Shown here piece by piece: positions 58,130 to 64,000 of a stretch of DNA of 64,000 nt (position 1 is its first letter; every line of letters starts with the position of its first letter). Below the pieces are notes generated by a model. That model searched no databases and was not told the DNA's origin. It was given only the letters and a program-made list of their open reading frames with translations. Location of the stretch: positions 26,600,635 through 26,664,634 of the forward strand of contig JAJKFL010000005.1 in the NCBI GenBank assembly GCA_021186555.1, in the 5' to 3' direction. Source of the DNA: Reticulitermes speratus. Taxonomy: Eukaryota > Arthropoda > Insecta > Blattodea > Rhinotermitidae. The translations under genes were made by a program, and so were the position numbers.

Positions 58130-58440
58130 GTTGCGAGGTGTCGCCTTCAAATTTCCACCTGATTATCGGCTATCATGACTGAGATTTTTCTTGGGTTTCC
58201 TCATTGTCTCCACAAAAATGCTGACGTGTTGTCTAAAATTAAGCCACAACAGCTTCGTCACACTTCATAAATAAGTATTTACTGATTATCCTGATCACTA
58301 ACTGCCGTATTATCTGAGCTACCAACAGAGCCATTAACCTGATCACTTACTGCTGTATTATCTGAGCTACCAACAGAGCCATTAACCTGATCACTTACTG
58401 CTGTATTATCTGAGCTACCAACAGAGCCATTAAATAAAAA
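58130..58440 (-). mobile_element. SINE-like element with a triplicated head
   Basis: On the minus strand, GGCTCTGTTGGTAGCTCAGA (box-A-like) occurs three times in the 48-bp array at 58290-58433. It is followed by a single-copy body with CTGACGTG-type, GAGGAAACCCAAGAAAAATC and CAGTCATGATAGCCGATAAT segments. The body resembles SINE bodies with GAAAACC repeats, but box B is not visible and there is no second copy. SINE origin is probable, not proven. Confidence 0.5.
58290..58433. repeat. 48-bp tandem repeat, three units
   Basis: Units start at 58290, 58338 and 58386. Units 2 and 3 are identical (CCTGATCACTTACTGCTGTA..). Unit 1 has three differences (CTAACTGCCG against CTTACTGCTG and the preceding ATC). 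The near identity of units 2 and 3 says the last duplication is recent. Confidence 0.95.
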
Positions 58441-59317
58441 CAGATAAAGAAGCAACTTGTCACGTTTTCTGTTTTATTTCTTGTTTATATTGCTGTGGTT
58501 TCTATCTATAATTCTTCCATTTTTCATATCTTTCTCTTCAGTTCTTCTTTGTTTATTTCACTCCATTTCTTCGTACACTAATATGTTCATTTCTTTCTCT
58601 CGCCTATTTTATTTCACGTTCTTTCTTGCATTATTTTTCTAGTTTCTTCTGTACATATTTCTTCCCTTTTATCGCGTAGGTTTCTTCTCTTTGTTCCAGT
58701 TCACAATTTCTGCCTGTCCTAATATTACCTAACAATTATTGACACTCCATAGACAAGGCACACTATTCTCTCCTAACAAATAGAAATTAAATTTTTTCAA
58801 ACCTTGTAGATTACAAATTTTGTCTCTTTTTCAGAAAGTTTTAAAGTATTTTTATCTAGCTGTGAATGAGCCTAAAAGCAATCAAGGAGTCCCTTTTGGA
58901 GTTTAAGAACGGCAGACATGAATTCGGCACGTTACTGGAGTTAGCGATTATTGTGTAACGGTTCGTTACGTCTTCGCAGTCTTCTCTTTCTCTCGGTCTG
59001 TTGATTATGGTAGATGATGAGAATTATATAACTTACTTCCAAGGAAAGTACCCTTACCTTCTACATTTTAACTGCCTGCTACGGTGTCCAGTCCTTTTCG
59101 AAAGTGCTGATTTTATTATTTCTCTCTTTCTGCTTAATTACTTGTTTCTTTATTTTTGTCTTCCATGATTAGTCAACCTAATGACTGTATCTACCATAAA
59201 GTCTTCTTTCGAGTCTTTCTGTCGCCGTCTGCGGACTGTTGTCGTTCTATAGGACCATAAGCAGTGTTATATTTTATGGTTTGGCTTTTTCCGTTCTATC
59301 TACATCGCCTGACCGGA
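58441..59317. other. Unannotated T-rich stretch
   Basis: The + strand stays rich in T and C. Only a chance Phe/Leu/Ser-rich ORF (58457-58642 +) and no recognised element. Confidence 0.4.
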
Positions 59318-59485
59318 AATGGCGGTACGTGGTTAGCACTCTGCTTCGTATCTGGAAGGTGCCGGGTTTGGAACTTGGCCCGGAGACGGGTTGTACTGAC
59401 TGAAGTTGTCTGTGTTGTGTCCGTCATTCATTCCAGGCTAACGCATAAAGTTATAACACGATCGAGTCCTTTCGCTCTATCTGCA
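59318..59485 (+). mobile_element. Possible SINE, tRNA-like head
   Basis: GGCGGTACGTGGTTAGCACTCTGC (box A-like, split here as GGCGGTACGTGG then TTAGCACTCTGC) and GTGCCGGGTTTGGAACTTGG (decayed box B) are about 35 bp apart, then CTGAAGTTGTCTGTGTTGTG. Only one copy in the window. Confidence 0.4.
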
Positions 59486-59744
59486 ATTCGTTATTCAACG
59501 TATTAACATTAAACGCCTTATAGTTTGAGCTGCTGACAGCGTGGTTAAATAAACTGTAAACAAGTAAAGAGTCTATTCGTATATTCCTATTTTAATCTCT
59601 TCAGTTATGAAATCAGTTAATTAGTATCTTCTTTTTCTTACAGATTTAAGTTTTCTTCTTTTCCAATCGGTTCTCATTGCTTCTGCTTTCATTCAAATGT
59701 TGTCCCTCGGCCATTGCACAACTTTCGTTCACTTATTTTACAAC

Positions 59745-59835
59745 TTAACCACCCCCATCTAGCGCCGAGGTTAAGAATAAGTAGAGCCATACCTTTGCTC
59801 TCCTTCTGTGCCTTTATGGCGTGTTGCAGGCAGAC
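59745..59835 (+). mobile_element. SINE-D tail fragment
   Basis: CCCCCATCTAGCGCCGAGGT, TAAGAATAAGTAGAGCC and CTTTATGGCGTGTTGCAG match the 3' part of SINE-D at 46312 and (reversed) 3470. The head is missing. Confidence 0.65.
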
Positions 59836-61022
59836 CGTTGTCTCGTCTGTCACTTAGCGATTTACTGATTGTTCCTCCTGCCGTACATTGCAGTAGTCCT
59901 GGTCCTGAATGTGGCTTTAGAATGCTAATTTCGTGACTGAGATTTCTCCTTTCTTATTTACCTCGGTTCCTGCCTTGAAAATGACCATGATTGCTACCCT
60001 TTGTTAAATCTGCAAAGCATTAAGGTCTCTCTGTTATAGATTTTTTTATTCGCTGAGAAATAGGCGCATGCGCTTGAAGTCTGTGCATGTATATTTATGC
60101 GCATGCTGCATTGTGCTCACATGCAGGCTCATATATGCGTATGCATGTCAAACTATTAAACTGACACACACCAGAATTGTACACAAACGGAGTTGGCGTT
60201 TGCATTTCAGTTCACACAATTCCCGTTGCAGTTATAAACTGGAAGATGTTTTATATTTCATTCAACCGTTGGCTTGCTGTTATTTTTTTGAGTTCGTGGT
60301 TCATAAAATTATGAAGTTTCAAAATACGAGGTACTCAGATTCCTAATTTGATATTATATTTTGTGATAATCTGGTAACAATATAGCTGCCTTTAACGGCT
60401 TGTCCATGTCCTTGTTTAATGAATGTGCAGAAAGAGAGAAGTAAAAATATAAACAAAGCTAAAAGAAGTGAAACTGGATAAAATATTATAACGATGTTAG
60501 TCTGCTATTGATGTCTTGGCATGTTATTTAAGTAATGCATCTCGGCATCTTAGTGCAGCGAAAATAGGAACTAAGGAGTGCAGTCTAGATATGATACGTC
60601 TATAAAATTAAGTCCGGATCTCTTACTACTGCAATATACGAAGTGGAACATGAACCACTCATGCACTGAAATTTTGTTTTGTGTATCACAGTTCACAGCA
60701 ACATTATCTTTACTAAGATACAGATATAATACTCGCAGTGGATATTTGTAGTCTGTAGCAGATATCATGAACTTTATGCCCATAAGCGTTGTGGCACCAT
60801 CGAAAGGATTTTGTATTGGATGCCAGTATTGTAAACGGGCTAGGTCAATTCATAATTATTTTCTTCGCTGACCACTGGGCGATTTCCTCTAAATGAACCT
60901 CATCTCTGTCCAGTGCCAATGAGCCCTAAATGTTTCAGCTGCCACAGTTAGGAATTTGCGTGTAAGTATTAGTGACATTCAAACAAATAGTGGTCTTCCT
61001 TTTTTATATAATGTAGTTCAAT
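59836..61022. other. Unannotated stretch between the SINE-D tail and the 61023 repeat
   Basis: Chance ORFs only (92 codons plus at 60068-60346, 70 codons minus at 60571-60783). No shared repeat found. Confidence 0.4.
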
Positions 61023-61062
61023 ACGTAAGTAGGTACCAACGGTCCGGAGGAATGTATTGCCA
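61023..61062 (+). repeat. Short repeat shared with 63205
   Basis: GTAGGTACCAACGGTCCGGA then GGAATGT resembles GGTATGTACCAACGGACCGG then GGGAACC at 63210-63237. Too short to classify. Confidence 0.35.
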
Positions 61063-61254
61063 CCACTTTCAGGTGAAATTGTAAAGTTGACACCATATTC
61101 TATAGTTAAGATGAAAACACTGGGACCCAATGAACAGACTTCATGTTGAAATATTTGGGTGATACATCCCGTTGTGATACATAAAATACATGATTAAATA
61201 GTAAGATACGTCTGTCCGTTTAATAGTAATGCCTTGTATGTTAGTGTTCTTTCT

Positions 61255-61315
61255 TGACTTATTTTTTTCAGTGTCTGATGATGGCTCATAATTAAAGACG
61301 AAAGATGTTGCGCAC
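61255..61315 (+). ncRNA. Degenerate hammerhead-like motif next to element 8
   Basis: GTGT-CTGATGA-T-GGCTC..GAC-GAAAG-ATGTT-GCGCAC. CTGATGA is intact (61275-61281) and stem I can pair GTGT/GCGC with G-U pairs, but stem II is broken and GAAAC is GAAAG. Old relic. Confidence 0.4.
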
Positions 61316-61412
61316 CGAACAATACAATATTTTCCAAATACACACACCACTATAACCAACAAATGTACTCTTATTATACCTTGTTATGTTGTACAATACA
61401 GTCACAGTAAAT

Positions 61413-61458
61413 TAACGCGACATGTTTCGATCCCTTGTTGGGATCATCATCAGGGACT
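61413..61458 (-). ncRNA. Hammerhead-ribozyme-like motif, element 8
   Basis: The minus strand reads GTCC-CTGATGA-T-GATCCCAACAAGGGATC-GAAAC-AT-GTC-GCGT. The core is intact, stem II has six pairs (GATCCC/GGGATC) unlike any other copy, H17 is C. Stem I is weak (one C-C clash). Confidence 0.58.
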
Positions 61459-61490
61459 TTTAGATTATAAATTACACAATTTATTGTGAC

Positions 61491-61797
61491 GGGGCGCGCG
61501 GTGGCGCAGTTGGTTGAGGCACTACGCTACAAACCGGAACGTCGCGGGTTCGATTCCCGATGGTGTCATTGGAATTAATTCCTTGACATAATCGTTTCGG
61601 TCGCACTATGGCCCTGGGGTCGACTTAGCCTCCAACAGAAATGAGTATCAGGAATATTTCCTGGGGGGTAAAGGCGGCCGGTGCGTTGGGCTGACAACCT
61701 TACCACCTTCATGTGCCGATTGTCTACAACCTCCTGGACCCCTCAGGGCCTGTCTAGGCCTGTAATGGGGTTGCTTTACCTTTACCTTTACCTTTAC
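61491..61797 (+). mobile_element. SINE-A copy, tRNA-derived, nested in element 8
   Basis: Head GGTGGCGCAGTTGGTTGAGG (box A), GCGGGTTCGATTCCCGATGG (box B, intact T-arm), body CGGTCGCACTATGGCCCTGG..GAAATGAGTATCAGGAATAT, tail TTTACC repeated. TSD TGTGAC (61485-61490 and 61798-61803). It is the best preserved SINE-A copy here. Confidence 0.93.
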
Positions 61798-62079
61798 TGT
61801 GACTCTATTCTGTAACATAACAAGGTATAATAAGAGTGCAATTGATGGTTAAAGTGCTGTGTGTTCGAATGACAATGCACGGTATGAATAGTATAATGTC
61901 CAAATACAGTTGTGACCAACGTATCGACTCCTTGTTTTCTTAACCTAGCATTTCCCAAAGCAAATGTCTTTATTATTCGCTGTGGTATCTGTTCATATTC
62001 TCAGCCAAACGTTTACCGTTAATGGCCAGACTTCATCTCAGATTGTAACTACATGCGTTGTCCAGAATACTGCATAAGC

Positions 62080-62099
62080 TGTGTCGTCTCTGCCTCCAG
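62080..62099 (+). promoter_or_regulatory. Splice acceptor of the dpr exon
   Basis: A pyrimidine-leaning tract (GTCTCTGCCTCC) ends in AG at 62098-62099, immediately before the first base of the conserved Dpr peptide. The tract is short, so the site is modest, but protein similarity begins exactly here. The upstream exon must end after the first base of a glycine-type (GGA) or other nGA codon. Confidence 0.75.
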
Positions 62100-62245
62100 G
62101 ATTGCCGCAAGCAGACGATGCTGGGGCTGGAGGAAACGTCAGCGCCATGCCCTATTTTGACTTCAACGTCCCTCGCAACGTGACCACTGCCGTGGGGCAA
62201 ACCGCCTTCCTGCACTGCCGGGTGGAGCAGCTCGGAGACAAAGGG
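62100..62245 (+). CDS. dpr: Internal exon of a Dpr-family Ig-domain receptor (start of Ig domain 1)
   Basis: The exon carries 48 whole codons plus two leading bases (phase-1 entry) and ends on a codon boundary. The peptide contains PYFDFNVPRNVT, then VGQTAFLHCRVEQLGDKG. It shows the pre-domain PYFD segment, the A/A' strand, the B-strand cysteine of the first V-type Ig domain (HCRV), and the start of the C strand. Two N-glycosylation sequons (NVS, NVT) are present. In known Dpr proteins the text continues as VSWIRKRDLH, which fits a next exon starting directly with V. Dpr proteins are neuronal surface receptors that pair with DIP proteins to specify synaptic partners. VPRNVT..VGQT..HCRVE.LGDK recalls the Dpr1-3 group more than Dpr6/10, but subtype is a guess. 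The signal-peptide exon and remaining Ig exons are not visible. In frame the sequence runs through the donor into intron, so no alternative read-through protein is claimed. Confidence 0.88.
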
Positions 62246-62251
62246 GTGAGT
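62246..62251 (+). promoter_or_regulatory. Splice donor of the dpr exon
   Basis: GTGAGT is a full-consensus 5' splice site, placed after the codons for LGDKG. The first two intron codons happen to read V-S, the residues that known family members have next (VSW..). Open reading therefore seems to continue for two residues before becoming unrelated, which supports this boundary. Confidence 0.8.
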
Positions 62252-63179
62252 GTGAAATGTGCAACATTTTCAGTCCATTGATTAACAAGCATCTGTGTTC
62301 AGAAATGACGTGAAAGCACCTTTTTAAAGAAGCTGGAAACCTGTCCCAGCATCATTACTATACATGTGAAGGTGTTTCTTTGAATATTTTGTTAACCCTT
62401 AGAGGGGTAGAACCAGACACAAAGACAGGCCCCTGTATGAAAAGCTTTAAACGTATCCAAAACCTGCTAATTATAAAACCAACAGATTTCAAAAATCGTA
62501 CCTTCCTACTGCATGTATGTCTAGTCTTGCATATATTAATATCGGTATATGTTGTCTACATATTACTATTCTTCTTTTTTGTTATCCTTTGACTGTTTGA
62601 CCCTGAAGATGAAAGCACAGTGATCCTTGGAAATTGGGTAAATATTTACCAGTCGACACATCTTACCTTCTGTAATACTTTTACCTTCCGTAACACAGCT
62701 GTGACAGCCTCAAATCTCCTACTCTTTTAGTGTTAACAACAACGCCTCTTATCGATACTAATAAAATATAAGGTTGCTGTCATAACATAGTTTGCCCTTT
62801 GCCATTTTTTTTCACTTTCCTATAAAATTGATTGTTACATTGTTGGTAGGTTTTTGAAATTACTTGCTACTATACTCAAATGGCATGAAGTTATACAAGG
62901 ATTTTATTCCGTAGAAATGATTCAAAATTCAGCGAACTCCAAACTGTTTTAGTAACTTGTACTTTTATGTACACTGCTGTAGATAAGAAATTCAGAGCAT
63001 TCCTAACCCATAATAATATCTCCTCCACCCCCACAACTTTCCTCATATTTATTCTTAACTGAATGAAGTGACAACCTATTGACTCGGAACAATATTCATA
63101 TGAAAAGACGATTAGAATTCTAAGAACCCTACAGAGCCTTTTAATCAATTCTGTTTCGTAATACAAAAACGTATACCGG
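62252..63179 (+). other. Intron of the dpr gene, first part after the exon
   Basis: AT-rich non-coding sequence following the GTGAGT donor. CCTGAAGATGAAAGCACAG at 62602-62620 was checked as a hammerhead core and does not form stem II. No acceptor leading into a VSWIRKRD-like exon was found before the window ends. Confidence 0.6.
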
Positions 63180-63350
63180 CATTAATATGTGACACCATAT
63201 ACTTCGGTGGGTATGTACCAACGGACCGGGGGAACCTGCTACGTCCATTTTCGTGACAGACAAAGGTGGAGGTCAGAGGTTCCTCCGGAAAAGTTGCTAT
63301 GTCTACAAATTTACACGGCATCGTATCCCAGAACATCATAATCCTAACCT
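63180..63350 (-). repeat. Dispersed-repeat fragment, unclassified
   Basis: The minus strand translates to MFWDTMPCKFVDI.. and VGTYPPKYMVSHI, which resembles peptides I remember as recurring in translated insect repeats (FWD..PCSLVD..). It is not a gene: no start context, no homologous protein family recognised. It lies in the intron after the dpr exon. Confidence 0.4.
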
Positions 63351-64000
63351 GCTGAACGCAGTGAAAACATCACGTCTTATAGCAAGGCTCTTCGAACAAT
63401 AGCTGAATATACTTTAACGGTGGATTGCGGTAAGTGTAATTTTGAAATAGAAGCACTTCTTCTCTCCTGGCTTCAACTGTGTTCCACTTCATAATCACTT
63501 TGTTAATGTCTGCCTGCATTTCCGTGTGTCTCTGGTCTCAAACGAATTGAAACTGTTCAGTCTTTTCCAGTAGTTTAAGTATTTTGTATTTAGTCGTCCA
63601 TTATTGCCTTCACTTAATACTGAGCGTCTTTCTTATATAGTCTACTTTAATTTCGTCTAATCTGATGTACTCCTTTGTGCTTCTTAACCCCATAAAGCTT
63701 AGCGGTTTATTATGTTTCGCCACGTGTAACACCAAAAAGTCTGCATTTCTTCCACGCAGTTTATTTCTGTAACAATGTCGGATACAAGTAACATTACCTG
63801 TATTTATGTAATTGATTGTACTATTTTTGGATGTTATTGTTTATATGGTAGACGGTAAATTGTAAATAAGATTGTAATTGTGTTTATGTTTTCCATGTGA
63901 TTGTTACAACAAGCAGCTATATATAATATAACTGATATTTTCTTCTAATCAAAGCACAGTGTGTTTTTGTGAGTTACGAACTGAATGTTTCTTTACAACG
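63351..64000 (+). other. Intron of the dpr gene, continued
   Basis: AT-rich, no ORF, repeat or exon recognised to the end of the window. Confidence 0.55.

Larger units (their letters stand above)
61342..61898. mobile_element. Snap-back hammerhead-type element 8, with nested SINE
   Basis: TSD TCCAAATAC at 61333-61341 and 61899-61907. The inverted outer arms are about 61350-61395 (ACCAACAAATGTACTCTTAT, ACCTTGTTATGTTG) and 61808-61855 (CATAACAAGGTATAATAAGA, GTGCAATTGATGGT). The end motif AATGCACGGTATGAATAG (61874-61891) is outside the right arm. A SINE-A occupies 61491-61797; without it the element is about 245 bp. Confidence 0.82.

Noticed and set aside
58290-58433. CRISPR array
   Set aside because: Three head-to-tail identical 48-bp units without unique spacers, in an animal genome.
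61491-61570. Functional tRNA gene
   Set aside because: Box A and box B are good but the cloverleaf lacks a matching acceptor stem and it is the head of SINE-A.
62602-62640. CCTGAAGATGAAAGCACAG as a hammerhead core in the dpr intron
   Set aside because: No stem II can form, and GGAAATT is not followed by the GT-H17 and stem I pattern.

Overview
This is animal, almost certainly insect, nuclear DNA. It is AT-rich, has very low coding density and is packed with decayed transposable elements and microsatellites. The only host coding sequence I can support is one spliced exon at 62100-62245 (+). It encodes the start of the first immunoglobulin domain of a Dpr-family neuronal cell-surface receptor. 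It has a consensus acceptor (..CTCCAG) and donor (GTGAGT), and begins and ends in different phases, so its partner exons lie outside the window or are unrecognised inside it. dpr genes commonly have very long introns, and the simplest reading is that most of the window is intron (or intron plus upstream flank) of this gene. Several SINE families, and the antisense peptides they produce when translated, look like repeats I associate with cockroaches and termites (Blattodea, Periplaneta americana in particular). That assignment is from memory and unconfirmed.

Mobile elements fill most of the describable space. (1) Four tRNA-derived SINE families (here SINE-A to SINE-D), many copies with readable target-site duplications (TSDs). 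(2) A LINE family seen as six 3'-end fragments, two with (TTAG)n-type tails. There is also one fragment of a second LINE clade and one C-terminal fragment of an R2-like LINE with its endonuclease region. (3) Tc1/mariner-superfamily remnants: a complete 573-bp internally deleted element with ~105-bp terminal inverted repeats and TA duplications, and two decayed transposase tails. Two short hAT-like ends are tentative. (4) An unclassified dispersed repeat of about 250-300 bp (here R1), at least seven copies on both strands. (5) A degenerate ~31-bp minisatellite split by a SINE, and a 48-bp triplication carrying a tRNA-like box A.

The most interesting signal is a family of at least eight snap-back (inverted-repeat) elements, plus solitary arms. 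Each arm reads outward from the centre through CTGANGA-T-[hairpin]-GAAAC-[2-4 nt]-GT(A/C)-[pairing with the 5' side]. This is the layout of a type I hammerhead ribozyme with a minimal stem III. The stem I and stem II sequences change between copies but stay complementary. Six elements have readable TSDs of 9-12 bp, and six have, near one outer end only, a motif close to TGCACGGTgaaaata (or its reverse complement). Variable-length TSDs argue for retrotransposition. Hammerhead ribozymes are known in Penelope-like elements and retrozymes, so these may be non-autonomous relatives. A second family with the same core plan (GAAGATGGGA..TCCCGAAACGT) occurs twice, also as inverted repeats.

Layout: 0-17 kb holds SINEs, snap-back elements 1 and 2, LINE fragments and R1 pairs. 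18.5-20.6 kb holds the minisatellite and snap-back element 6. 22-37 kb holds LINE fragments and snap-back elements 3, 4, 5 and 7. 37-53 kb holds DNA-transposon remnants, SINEs and the R2-like fragment. 54-60 kb is pyrimidine-rich with few recognisable elements. 61-62.3 kb holds snap-back element 8 (with a nested SINE) and the dpr exon.
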